Of a stretch of DNA of 34,246 bases, positions 1-6,809 are shown in pieces. The position numbers and the translations under genes are program-made. Location of the stretch: positions 1 through 34,246 of the IMG/VR virus record IMGVR_UViG_3300010883_000185. The stretch is one strand, 5' to 3'. Numbering within the stretch: the first letter of the stretch is position 1; each line of letters opens with the position of its first letter. This stretch comes from a virus. Below the pieces are notes generated by a model. That model did no database searches. It saw only the letters and a program-made list of their open reading frames with translations, and was not told the origin of the DNA.

Positions 1-342
1 AATGTTTAGCTTCAGTGTCTGGGTATCAGCAGCATCACTACCTTTGATATCCGTGCCGATGCCAACATATTTATCTCCTGATGCTACGGTATACTCCGCA
101 GCCATAGGGAATTGTTTAGCCTGTTCTACACCGATAGCAGCAAAACCAATTGCTCCTACGATAACCAAGGCAGCGACAGACATGCTGATTCCTGCCATCT
201 TCTTGAAATGACCCCCAATACTTACATTGGTAATCACTTTTGGAATAGCAAGGTCTAAACTAGGTATTCCAACATCAATATGCAGCTTAGGAACCCTAAG
301 TTTAGGTAACCTAATCTTTTTATTCTTTATTACTAGTTTCAT
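1..342 (-). CDS. Membrane-anchored hypothetical protein, C-terminus beyond the window
   Basis: The reading frame is open from an ATG at 342 to the window edge (114 residues seen), so the C-terminus is missing. The ATG overlaps the stop of the preceding gene as ATGA, which suggests translational coupling. The first 45 residues are basic and carry a recurring proline pattern (LPKLRVPKLHIDVGIPSLDL). One hydrophobic segment at about residues 49-70 (AGISMSVAALVIVGAIGFAA) is followed by a polar region. The layout suggests a protein with one membrane span and a soluble C-terminal domain. It follows another small membrane protein at the end of the head gene block. I do not recognise the family. A role in lysis or virion membrane interaction would be a guess from position only. 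Confidence 0.7.
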   Translation of the reverse strand, partial: MKLVIKNKKIRLPKLRVPKLHIDVGIPSLDLAIPKVITNVSIGGHFKKMAGISMSVAALVIVGAIGFAAIGVEQAKQFPMAAEYTVASGDKYVGIGTDIKGSDAADTQTLKLNI

Positions 343-644
343 TTTTTATCCCCCGAAGCATATGCTTTTAAGATTTCAGCCAACCCACCACTGACTGGAA
401 TGGAAAGAACTGCTAAAGCTAGCAGTAGTGGCTCTATATTGTCTAGAGTTTCTGGGTTACTTGTTGCACTCCAAATAATTCTCCCTGCTAATAGTAGCCA
501 AACTACCACAATCGGGAAGAAGATCAACAATGTTATTAGCTGTTGACCAGTGAGGGTTACATCCTTGCCTTCATCTTTTGGTTTTTCAATAGGCTCCGTA
601 ACATCTATAATGCTCTCATCAGGCCCGTCTGTGCTGCTTTCCAC
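339..644 (-). CDS. Small membrane protein with two predicted spans, holin candidate
   Basis: This protein has 101 residues. The first 30 are acidic and polar. Two hydrophobic segments follow, at about residues 36-57 (LITLLIFFPIVVVWLLLAGR) and 71-88 (EPLLLALAVLSIPVSGGL), and the C-terminus is charged (KAYASGDKK). The start is GTG at 644, chosen because GGAGG lies 7 bases upstream. Small size, two spans and a charged tail are usual for holins. No endolysin is visible next to it, so holin is only a candidate call; it could equally be another phage membrane protein. It has its own promoter-like box (694-699) after a terminator, so it may be expressed separately from the capsid genes. Its stop overlaps the next start (ATGA). 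Confidence 0.7.
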   Translation of the reverse strand: MESSTDGPDESIIDVTEPIEKPKDEGKDVTLTGQQLITLLIFFPIVVVWLLLAGRIIWSATSNPETLDNIEPLLLALAVLSIPVSGGLAEILKAYASGDKK

Positions 645-693
645 CTGATTTCCTCCAACTTATATGGTTGATTCTAATGTTGTCCTCACGCTT

Positions 694-699
694 ATTATA
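694..699 (-). promoter_or_regulatory. TATAAT-type promoter box (AGTATAATAA motif)
   Basis: On the minus strand this reads GAG-TATAAT-AAG. It lies just after the terminator that ends the capsid gene group and about 50 bases before the start of the next gene. No TTGACA-like element is found 16-18 bases upstream. It is one of eight similar boxes at gene junctions in this window. Promoter activity is inferred. Confidence 0.45.
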
Positions 700-723
700 C
701 TCAGTCTGACAAGACTTCCTAAC

Positions 724-753
724 AAAAAAAGCCCATCATTTACTGATGAGCTT
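724..753 (-). terminator. Rho-independent terminator after the decoration-protein gene
   Basis: Minus-strand arms AAGCTCATCA and TGATGGGCTT form a 10-bp stem (one G-T pair) with loop GTAAA, followed directly by seven T. It lies 25 bases past the stop of the 103-residue capsid-associated protein and just before a promoter-like box, so it separates two transcription units. Confidence 0.85.
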
Positions 754-778
754 CTTTCTATACAGAGTTCTAGTTTAG

Positions 779-1090
779 TTATCGTCCTATAGCAAAGAAC
801 TGCACGTTAGCTGCACTGATATTATCAGTATTTGCTACCTGAGCAAACTCAGCGTCCGCAGCGTTATCATTGTCTCCATAATATGCTAATAGCAAATCAG
901 AAGCCCAATAACACTGTACTATATCTGAGGTAAACGTGATATGATCAATCTTATCCAACCCAAGGTTTGTAGCCGTTAAAGCTTCACCTCCTGTTGGGTA
1001 AGAAGAATCAAACGCAATTGTACCAAACACAAGTCTTTTGTTCCCTATTACTGTTCTACCAGCATCCGGAACTGTAATTGTCAAGGCCAT
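779..1090 (-). CDS. Small capsid-associated protein, putative head decoration protein
   Basis: This 103-residue protein is rich in Thr, Ala and Asn. It carries the segment FDSSYPTGGEAL near residues 27-38 and then NLGLDKIDHITF. I associate this pattern with small, poorly characterised virion proteins encoded beside phage major capsid genes; that association is from memory. There is no signal peptide and no membrane span. The ATG at 1090 is preceded by AGGAGG at good spacing. It is the gene immediately after the major capsid protein, separated from it by a strong hairpin, and is followed by a terminator. A capsid decoration or cement role is inferred from size, position and mostly beta-like composition. 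Confidence 0.75.
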   Translation of the reverse strand: MALTITVPDAGRTVIGNKRLVFGTIAFDSSYPTGGEALTATNLGLDKIDHITFTSDIVQCYWASDLLLAYYGDNDNAADAEFAQVANTDNISAANVQFFAIGR

Positions 1091-1120
1091 GGCTTTCGCC
1101 TCCTATCTTATCATATAGCC

Positions 1121-1160
1121 TAAAAAGTAAGCCGGGGCGGGATTGCTCCCAATCCCCGGC
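1121..1160 (-). terminator. Strong GC-rich hairpin after the major capsid gene, possible partial terminator
   Basis: On the minus strand, GCCG + GGGATTG pairs with CAATCCC and, across a GCCC bulge, CGGC (loop GGAG). The sequence after it is TTACTTTTT, an interrupted T tract. The hairpin is far more GC-rich than its surroundings and lies between the capsid gene and the decoration-protein gene. It could be a leaky terminator that sets their ratio, or a 3' stabiliser of capsid mRNA. Confidence 0.55.
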
Positions 1161-1184
1161 CTGTAATTTACTAACTAACTGTTA

Positions 1185-2588
1185 TTACGCAGTCAGGTCA
1201 GTTATCTTAGCTTGGTGGAAGAAGCTGTAGCATCGGAGTTCTGCCATTGTGTAGAACAGTCCCCTGACCGCCAAAGCGTCCACAGCGAAGAAGTCACGGT
1301 TCTCGATGTATTGCGTAGGCTGTGCTACCGCAACTTCAAGATAGTCCGTGTCTAGTACGAATACGTTGGAACCAATTTCCACACCGGCGTTGTCAGCACC
1401 TTTAGGTGCATCAGCGTCAGGGAGGATCGGGATTCCCATGTATGTCGAGAGTTCCATACCAGTCCTAGTACCTGCGAAAGTCTTCTCTGAACCAACGTTC
1501 ACCTGATAGGTTTCAACACCCATGAAGCGTTGCTGGGTCTGGAGGAGTTCTTCAAGTTTGAAGTACTGGTCATGTCCGGTTACGATGAGCTTAGGCTCAC
1601 CACCGTTTTCACGTACAGCCTGAATTGAAGAATTCAAGGTCTCTAGCGTGAGGTCACGGGCTGTACCACCATTGTTAGAAACAGTAGCAGCAGCGTTCCA
1701 TGTTCCAGCAGTTCGACCATCCTGAGTGAGGTCATATACTGGTATGTTTGAGGCAGCGTCGCCACCAACAGTTGAAAGTACACGTCCATCTTGCTCAACA
1801 ATAGAGTCGATAGATGTGATACCGTTGTTACCTGAACCAGTGACAAACAAAATGTCACCCGCAACAGGGTCTTCACCGAATACCTGTCCAGTGAATGTTA
1901 CAGTAGTAGCTGTAGTGGCATCCACCGTAAGTGGAGTGTCGCTACCAGTGGCTGTACCTTCGTTACCGTTTGCGCTCTGGTCATAAATCAAACATTGGTC
2001 GCCAATTTGGAAGTTATTACCTCGTGGGGTAATAACCGTCACCACTGCGTTAGTTGAGTTAGTGGCAGAAACAATTCTGGCCCATCGCATTCGGAGAGTC
2101 TCCTGTTGGAGTTCCTTTACGTGGTCACGCTGAGAATGTTCGTTCTCAGTCGCCAGAATGTCACCAATACCACCCTCAAGCTGAGCAGTGTACATCGCCT
2201 TGACGGACGATGCGAATGTCGTTGCAACGATCTTAGGTAGTCCTGAGACTAACTGCAAATCGGAAACGTCAGGTGTTGGCAGTGTGCCAAGCTCAGTTAC
2301 CGGGCGGGATCGACCCGTACCACGGTCTGTCCTGACACGCCAACCAGCCGTATTGCCCCATGTAGCATGGGGAATGGCGTTCCAGAAGCGTGTCTGGTTG
2401 TTTAGTGCTTGCCATACCTTACGTCCATAAGTCGTAGTAAAGATGTTACCGGAGGTATTTGCACCACCGTCAACACCATAAGCAGTACCTGTGAAAGCCT
2501 TCTTTAATAGAGGGTTCTCTCCAAGGACACTAGCATTTGCACTACGATTTACTTGGGAAAGATATTCAGCAATTGAAATGTTACTCAT
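1185..2588 (-). CDS. Major capsid protein (HK97-fold type)
   Basis: This 467-residue protein is the best candidate for the shell subunit. It follows terminase, portal and a scaffold-like gene and precedes a small decoration-like protein. It shows the features of HK97-fold capsid proteins: a flexible N-terminus with an aromatic/Arg-rich stretch (TRFWNAIPHATW, about 67-78), a long helical region (about 312-352, LETLNSSIQAVRENGG then the GHDQYFKLEELLQTQQRF segment), and a C-terminal segment typical of capsid subunits (LAVRGLFYTMAELRCYSFF). Residues about 178-262 (PRGNNFQIGDQCLIYDQ to DPVAGDILFVT) look like an inserted beta domain. There is no N-terminal protease or scaffold domain. The ATG at 2588 has AAGGAG about 10 bases upstream. 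Codon use appears richer in G+C than neighbouring genes, as expected for high expression. The family call rests on context and pattern. Confidence 0.88.
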   Translation of the reverse strand: MSNISIAEYLSQVNRSANASVLGENPLLKKAFTGTAYGVDGGANTSGNIFTTTYGRKVWQALNNQTRFWNAIPHATWGNTAGWRVRTDRGTGRSRPVTELGTLPTPDVSDLQLVSGLPKIVATTFASSVKAMYTAQLEGGIGDILATENEHSQRDHVKELQQETLRMRWARIVSATNSTNAVVTVITPRGNNFQIGDQCLIYDQSANGNEGTATGSDTPLTVDATTATTVTFTGQVFGEDPVAGDILFVTGSGNNGITSIDSIVEQDGRVLSTVGGDAASNIPVYDLTQDGRTAGTWNAAATVSNNGGTARDLTLETLNSSIQAVRENGGEPKLIVTGHDQYFKLEELLQTQQRFMGVETYQVNVGSEKTFAGTRTGMELSTYMGIPILPDADAPKGADNAGVEIGSNVFVLDTDYLEVAVAQPTQYIENRDFFAVDALAVRGLFYTMAELRCYSFFHQAKITDLTA

Positions 2589-2606
2589 TTACTATATTCT
2601 CCTTAG

Positions 2607-3398
2607 TTATCCACTAATTCCAAAGCTCTGTAGGATTTCATGTGGGACACCATCATAGTCTCCTGCCATTACTTTTCCTTCAAGCCTTCGAACTTCTTTA
2701 TCGTCCATTTTTACGAGGATGTCGAGAAGGTCTTCCTGTGTCTGGACTGAACCCTTTTGAAGAGGTTGGTCGCCAGCACCCAAGTTAATCAACGTCGGAG
2801 CTTTCAAGGTATTTGCTTCCTTGAAACCAGACTTGTTGAGACGAGACGCAACACCGTCAGTTACCTGATCATTGATACTAGACTTTAGTTCGTCCAGTTC
2901 TTTCTTCAGGCTTCGCAGTTGTTTGCGTTCATCATCCTCGTCATCTTCTTCTTCTTCCCAAGGCTCTTCGCCTTTTTGGGAGGTCGTGTTCAGTTGTGAA
3001 CCACCGGCTGTGCCGTGATCTAAAGAGCTTCCAGTCGGAGACTCAGTTGGTCGTCCTGCCGTAGCAGTTGACGAGTCTGGGGAGACAGTCTTTGAACTAT
3101 CATCCGAATCTGCTCCGCCTTTAAGGTTTCCCTTTTCAGCTTTGTTAGTGGTTTTTGAGTCGCCTATTCCAATACCCGCACCTTCAGCCTTTAGAACTTC
3201 AAATACCTCACCGGCAATTTCTTTCACCAGTTCTGTTCGGGCTGAGTACTCTTCTAATTGAAGCTGCTCTTCGTAAGCATCTTCCTCGTCCTCGCTTAGC
3301 CTTGCATCCATCTTGGCAAGAACTTCTGCTAAGGCTGCTAGCCCTAGATTAGTTCCTTCCATATGTTTCTCAATAGATTGAGCGATGTCGTTCTCCAT
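2607..3398 (-). CDS. Scaffold-like capsid assembly protein
   Basis: I chose the ATG at 3398 (263 residues) because AGGAGG lies 9 bases upstream; an upstream in-frame extension to 3455 lacks this. The N-terminus is helical and acidic (residues about 1-70). A long Ser/Thr/Gly/Asp-rich linker follows (about 78-145), then an acidic run (EEEEDDEDDE), a coiled-coil-like stretch (KQLRSLKKELDELKSSINDQV) and a C-terminal helical tail. This soluble, charged, coiled-coil layout immediately before the major capsid gene is typical of internal scaffolds. No Ser-His protease motif is evident, so it does not look like a protease-scaffold fusion. Direct homology was not recognised. Its transcript leader holds a terminator, a hairpin and a palindrome. 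Confidence 0.7.
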   Translation of the reverse strand: MENDIAQSIEKHMEGTNLGLAALAEVLAKMDARLSEDEEDAYEEQLQLEEYSARTELVKEIAGEVFEVLKAEGAGIGIGDSKTTNKAEKGNLKGGADSDDSSKTVSPDSSTATAGRPTESPTGSSLDHGTAGGSQLNTTSQKGEEPWEEEEDDEDDERKQLRSLKKELDELKSSINDQVTDGVASRLNKSGFKEANTLKAPTLINLGAGDQPLQKGSVQTQEDLLDILVKMDDKEVRRLEGKVMAGDYDGVPHEILQSFGISG

Positions 3399-3461
3399 AA
3401 AATAAATCCTCCTAATGAGGGTGGGTGTCCCCAACCTAAATCCAGTCCATTCCATTACTTA

Positions 3462-3497
3462 TTTTACATGGATGTAAAACGTTTCCCAGTGGAAACG
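3462..3497. repeat. Two adjacent dyad symmetries in the scaffold/capsid leader
   Basis: On the plus strand, TTTTACAT-GG-ATGTAAAA (3462-3479) is a perfect 8-bp inverted repeat with a 2-base centre. This suits a DNA operator better than an RNA hairpin. It is followed by CGTTTCC-CAGT-GGAAACG (3480-3497), a perfect 7-bp stem with a 4-base loop. Both lie between a terminator and the scaffold gene start. Function is unknown; an operator or an mRNA 5' stabilising hairpin is possible. Confidence 0.55.
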
Positions 3498-3526
3498 AAA
3501 AAAACGAAGGTTAATATAAACCTTCG
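3498..3526 (-). terminator. Rho-independent terminator upstream of the scaffold/capsid genes
   Basis: Minus-strand arms CGAAGGTT and AACCTTCG form a perfect 8-bp stem with a 6-base loop, followed by seven T. It would stop transcripts coming from the portal/phosphoesterase genes. A TATAAT box (3532-3537) lies directly before the stem, so the predicted transcription start falls at the base of the hairpin. Confidence 0.75.
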
Positions 3527-3531
3527 CTTTT

Positions 3532-3537
3532 ATTATA
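3532..3537 (-). promoter_or_regulatory. TATAAT-type promoter box abutting a terminator, upstream of scaffold and capsid genes
   Basis: Minus strand CATAG-TATAAT-AAAA. It is one of the eight AGTATAATAA-like boxes. No -35 element is seen. The start site predicted 6-7 bases downstream would be at the foot of the terminator stem, so read-through and newly initiated transcripts could be treated differently. Activity is inferred. Confidence 0.45.
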
Positions 3538-3571
3538 CTATGACATATTTAGTTTTTAGCACTTTATAGTA

Positions 3572-3787
3572 CTATTCCTCAGGTGTCAAATCTATTTTAC
3601 CTGTAATAAGTTCATATACCTCCTGCCGAAAATTATATAGTGGGACTTGTATAAGCTTTTTTAGCTTATCACATTGCGCCCCCTCAGGTACCGCTGCTTC
3701 TAGTTGATCAAGTACTGCCCCAACCATTCGACTGTGCCGTGCTGACACCCATGCGATTTCCTGCCCTGCTGTAGCCCCATTATCCAT
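3572..3787 (-). CDS. Hypothetical 71-residue protein of the head block
   Basis: This is a small soluble protein of 71 residues with no membrane span or known motif that I recognise. It is mostly helical in appearance (MVGAVLDQLEAAVPEG, LYNFRQEVYELITGKI) and ends with an acidic TPEE. Its ATG overlaps the preceding stop as TAATG, so translation is probably coupled to the 159-residue gene upstream. It is the last gene before the terminator ahead of the scaffold/capsid genes. A minor role in head assembly is plausible from position only. Confidence 0.65.
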   Translation of the reverse strand: MDNGATAGQEIAWVSARHSRMVGAVLDQLEAAVPEGAQCDKLKKLIQVPLYNFRQEVYELITGKIDLTPEE

Positions 3788-4266
3788 TATTTTACCCTCT
3801 TCAATTCTTCAAAGCCTGCTGATGCTAAATGTTTTATTAGGAAGTCGCCAAAATCTTTTTTAAAGTGGTAATCAATGATTTTCTGTACAACCCACTGATC
3901 ACTCCCAGTTTGTGATGGTTTACTGTCTGCTCTAGGGGAAGAACTTTCTTCAGTTTTAACTTCTGTTTTCTTCTTACGCTTGTGAGCCTTTCGCTTTCGC
4001 ATAGTCGGCCTACCATCTTTATCTTTAGTTGCAAATGTTGTTGCAGGAACCCATACGTCTTCTTCTTGGGTTTCAATTCCTGTCATTTTCTTCCTATCGG
4101 GGGTACTGAAACTCAGATTTGTACTTCCTGAGCCCCCAACAATTGTGATTTCTTCTAGTTGGGTACCTGTTGCCGACGCATAGTCGGTCTGTATCTTACC
4201 CTGTATATGTTGAAGCCACGCAGGAATAGCATTACTTACTGTTTCCAAAATAGATTTTTGTGCCAT
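3787..4266 (-). CDS. Hypothetical 159-residue basic protein of the head block
   Basis: The N-terminal part (residues about 1-75) looks like a small folded domain (AIPAWLQHIQGKIQTDY). A strongly basic stretch at about 85-101 (RPTMRKRKAHKRKKKTEVK) and a Ser/Pro-rich linker follow. A C-terminal helical segment (WVVQKIIDYHFKKDFGDFLIKHL) ends the protein. The Lys/Arg run could bind nucleic acid or be a flexible tail; I cannot assign a family. The ATG at 4266 follows an AGGAG and a TATAAT box placed right after the upstream stop, so this gene may start a new transcript. Confidence 0.65.
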   Translation of the reverse strand: MAQKSILETVSNAIPAWLQHIQGKIQTDYASATGTQLEEITIVGGSGSTNLSFSTPDRKKMTGIETQEEDVWVPATTFATKDKDGRPTMRKRKAHKRKKKTEVKTEESSSPRADSKPSQTGSDQWVVQKIIDYHFKKDFGDFLIKHLASAGFEELKRVK

Positions 4267-4283
4267 TGTACTCCTATCACTTA

Positions 4284-4289
4284 ATTATA
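4284..4289 (-). promoter_or_regulatory. TATAAT-type promoter box between phosphoesterase and 159-residue gene
   Basis: Minus strand CTAAG-TATAAT-TAAG, directly past the phosphoesterase stop and only 9 bases before AGGAG. A start 6-7 bases downstream would give a very short leader. No -35 element was recognised. It belongs to the AGTATAATAA set. Confidence 0.4.
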
Positions 4290-4290
4290 C

Positions 4291-5667
4291 TTAGTTAGGG
4301 AGTATTTTTGCCCATTCAGGTGGGAGTTCAGTGTCAAACCCTGATACTGTAGAGTCGTACCTATCTAAATAAATAACTTCTTTCCCTACCTGCCCGTATT
4401 CAGGATGGTAATACAACACGATTTGTTTAGGTCTACTTATAAGGTGAAGCCTGCTTATCACATACTCATCTCCACCTTTAGGAGTCCCACAAATATGCAA
4501 ACTACCTGTGCCAATGTCCATCTCATCTACCCTGTGGAAGTGACCTATCAGCACATCGTCAAAGGAATCATAACTCTCAAAGGAGTTGTCAGTGACTGCT
4601 ATATTATTGTACTGCATTACTTCCCGCAGGTTAGCTACCGCCCTCTTTATAGAGGTTTGTGCCCCACCACCAGCAATGCTGTCTCCATGCATTATAAGAA
4701 TTCTTCTACCTGCTACCTCAAAGACATGGCTGAAAGATTTAGGGATAGCTATATCTATATTCTTATGGTTTCGTAGGAATACCCCTACCCACTGGTACAA
4801 CATGTAGTCCCAATCCATGTACCTGTCCTTTGATGGTATCTTTCGTGTCATCCGCCCATGATTCCCAACAACAGCTTTTATCTTGATATTATCGAAATGT
4901 GGGGAGAGGAATGCGATGGATTGGGATATAACGTAAGCCCCTATAATCATCTGCATCATACAGTTATCTATGTTAGTTCGAGCGAGTTCTTCGTGGATAT
5001 CCCCTGAAATCATGTCACCAAGCATAGGGATAACTAGCTCATCCACATCGCAGCTATTGCGCCTGTACTCCGCAAGATTAAGAACTTGGTTAGCCCAACC
5101 CCACATACGCTTACTGAACAAGTCTATATCATATTCATTAAGGTTTAGGTTTTGCTCTTTCTTTACATTATCTCCTACGTGAGTATCTGTAAGTGGGGCT
5201 ATCATTACCTGAGGCTTTGACCCAAAGTTCTTTGAGCGGAAAGCCTTGGTTCGGCTCTTCTCTCCCTGACGAATCTGAGGGGTAAGGGCAGGGGTGAATT
5301 CCTGTATTGCATCTAAAATTAAATCATTGTTACCACTAAGTGTAATGGCTTTCTTGTAGAGCGTTCGGTACATCTTCATGTCCGCTTCTACCGAGGCGAT
5401 CTTCTTATCCAACTTTAGCTTTGCGTCTAGGAATAGATCGTCTTCATCTTCATCTTCAGAATGATGACTTGTAAATCTCTCTGAGGATAGATATTCGTAA
5501 TCTTCACCGTGCTCTGCGTACCATCGCTGTATAGTGCTTCTGTGGAGGGTGACACCATACTCATCATCAAGCTGTCGGGCAATAGCTGTCCAGCCCATAC
5601 CTTTTACTCGCCACCCTAATATGTCCCGTTTCGCACCTTCTGGGATTGAATACATACCTTTGCTCAT
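4291..5667 (-). CDS. HTH-metallophosphoesterase fusion protein
   Basis: This 458-residue protein combines two parts. Residues about 10-52 form a helix-turn-helix of resolvase/terminase-small-subunit type (WTAIARQLDDEYGVTLHRST). After an acidic linker (SEDEDEDD, 70-77) and a coiled-coil-like region, residues about 152-400 form a calcineurin-like metallophosphoesterase. All metal-binding motifs are visible: D161-x-H163 (TDTHVGD), G217-D218, G268-N269-H270, H327 (MHGDS) and G375-H-x-H378 (GHFH). It should therefore be an active dinuclear-metal enzyme; the substrate (nucleic acid, nucleotide or phosphoprotein) is unknown. It lies inside the head operon between a disordered protein and the scaffold gene, a strange place for an enzyme. 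The ATG at 5667 has AAGGAGA at good spacing and follows the stop of a 43-residue gene by 12 bases. Confidence 0.85.
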   Translation of the reverse strand: MSKGMYSIPEGAKRDILGWRVKGMGWTAIARQLDDEYGVTLHRSTIQRWYAEHGEDYEYLSSERFTSHHSEDEDEDDLFLDAKLKLDKKIASVEADMKMYRTLYKKAITLSGNNDLILDAIQEFTPALTPQIRQGEKSRTKAFRSKNFGSKPQVMIAPLTDTHVGDNVKKEQNLNLNEYDIDLFSKRMWGWANQVLNLAEYRRNSCDVDELVIPMLGDMISGDIHEELARTNIDNCMMQMIIGAYVISQSIAFLSPHFDNIKIKAVVGNHGRMTRKIPSKDRYMDWDYMLYQWVGVFLRNHKNIDIAIPKSFSHVFEVAGRRILIMHGDSIAGGGAQTSIKRAVANLREVMQYNNIAVTDNSFESYDSFDDVLIGHFHRVDEMDIGTGSLHICGTPKGGDEYVISRLHLISRPKQIVLYYHPEYGQVGKEVIYLDRYDSTVSGFDTELPPEWAKILPN

Positions 5668-5679
5668 CTTTGCTCTCCT

Positions 5680-5811
5680 TTACTCAGACGGGTTATCGCA
5701 ACACCATCCTACACAATCATAACACATACTTTGGTTACATGAACCACAATAGGAAGAAAGTTCTTCCACTGCATCCTCACACACATCACAATATTCTACG
5801 GATTCCTCCAT
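5680..5811 (-). CDS. 43-residue cysteine-rich, probably zinc-binding microprotein
   Basis: This short frame encodes 43 residues with eight cysteines arranged as C-x2-C (8, 11), C-x2-C (22, 25), C-x2-C (30, 33) and CC (37, 38); the rest is acidic. Paired CxxC knuckles are typical of small zinc ribbons or treble-clef fingers. The ATG at 5811 overlaps the end of the preceding gene by 16 bases and has AAGGA 7 bases upstream. The stop is followed by the SD sequence of the phosphoesterase gene, so this frame fills what would otherwise be a 128-base gap. Cysteine density, start signal and fit between neighbours argue that it is real. Function unknown; a protein-protein or nucleic-acid adaptor is possible. 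Confidence 0.7.
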   Translation of the reverse strand: MEESVEYCDVCEDAVEELSSYCGSCNQSMCYDCVGWCCDNPSE

Positions 5812-6809
5812 ATGCTATTCCTTTTGTTACCTGCCATGTTATTCTGTTTAGATTGTTTCTTTTGGCTTTTCTGATCTCTTATCGTGCCGGTATTTAATCC
5901 TTGCACGTCTCTATTATAATAGGGAGCTTTTGCTTTTGTCAAGTCCTCCAAAGTTAAGGAACTGTTTCGCTCTACATATTCTGTGAGTGCCCCGATTTGC
6001 GTACCTCGTTTATTAAAGTTTTCCTCCCCTACTGCATGAGACCCGTCCTTAGCATTCTTTATTTTTATTTTCCTGCCTTTACTCCCACCATGTGTAGGGG
6101 TAAAGATACCTGCGTTAGTAGATACGTGTGCTGTTCCCCCTGAAGATAACCCTCCGCTACCATTTGCCACTTGCGCTCCTGCACCGTCACCTGCTCCATG
6201 ACCACCAGTTCCTTCTTTTTCTAGGTGCTCCAGAGCTATCTCTGGGTGCTCTTCAGGGTTCGCTTTACGGTGAGCAACTAACTCAGCATAACTCATTTGT
6301 TTTGGGGTTTTGGGTTTATCTTTAGGTTTTATCTTATCTTGTATAATCCCCTCCCAATTAATGTCGGGTTTAAATAGTTCCTCTTCTGCCACAATCTTCA
6401 TAGGGTCTACAAGATTGTTTGAACGGGATGGTTTTGCTACATTTGGAGTAGCTGGGGCTGGGGTGGATAAATCATTTTCTTCGGGTAACCCAAAGTCTCT
6501 ATTCTCCGCTTTTCGTTGGCGAGCATCAGCCCATGAATCTACATCTCGTTCCTCAGTAGGGTTTTTCTGGCTCCCGTCGGGTGTTTGCCCAGCGAACTGC
6601 CTCCCAAACCTCCTGTTGTTGGTCTTAGTTTTCGCTAATTCCATGACCTCTGAGGTACTAAGTTCTGATTTAGCTATGGGTGGTGATGGACTGTATTGAG
6701 GGAGCCTGTTTATACCGTAGGTATCAATTAGTTCCCTAAAGTTTCCACCCCTAACCAGTTGTTTTACATGGTTTGTATAATCAGTAAGATTACTCATCCG
6801 TATCTTCAT
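5796..6809 (-). CDS. Hypothetical low-complexity protein following the portal
   Basis: This 337-residue protein is polar and probably largely disordered. The N-terminal part has short helices (NHVKQLVRGGNFRELIDTYG). Lys/Pro-rich stretches (KIKPKDKPKTPKQMSYAE) occupy the middle. A Gly-rich region (about 200-245, containing GGHGAGDGAGAQ) and a basic C-terminus with KGRKIKIKN and many Lys/Gln/Asn follow. I recognise no enzyme motif. Two starts are possible: ATG at 6809 (20-base overlap with the portal stop) or ATG at 6797 (8-base overlap); neither has a strong SD, which suggests coupling to portal translation. Position after the portal suggests a minor head, internal or assembly protein; a prohead protease normally sits near here, but no catalytic motif is visible. 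Confidence 0.7.
   Translation of the reverse strand: MKIRMSNLTDYTNHVKQLVRGGNFRELIDTYGINRLPQYSPSPPIAKSELSTSEVMELAKTKTNNRRFGRQFAGQTPDGSQKNPTEERDVDSWADARQRKAENRDFGLPEENDLSTPAPATPNVAKPSRSNNLVDPMKIVAEEELFKPDINWEGIIQDKIKPKDKPKTPKQMSYAELVAHRKANPEEHPEIALEHLEKEGTGGHGAGDGAGAQVANGSGGLSSGGTAHVSTNAGIFTPTHGGSKGRKIKIKNAKDGSHAVGEENFNKRGTQIGALTEYVERNSSLTLEDLTKAKAPYYNRDVQGLNTGTIRDQKSQKKQSKQNNMAGNKRNSIWRNP

Noticed and set aside
3399-3455. Extended N-terminus of the scaffold-like protein starting at 3455
   Set aside because: The upstream start has no good SD, whereas AGGAGG sits 9 bases before the ATG at 3398.
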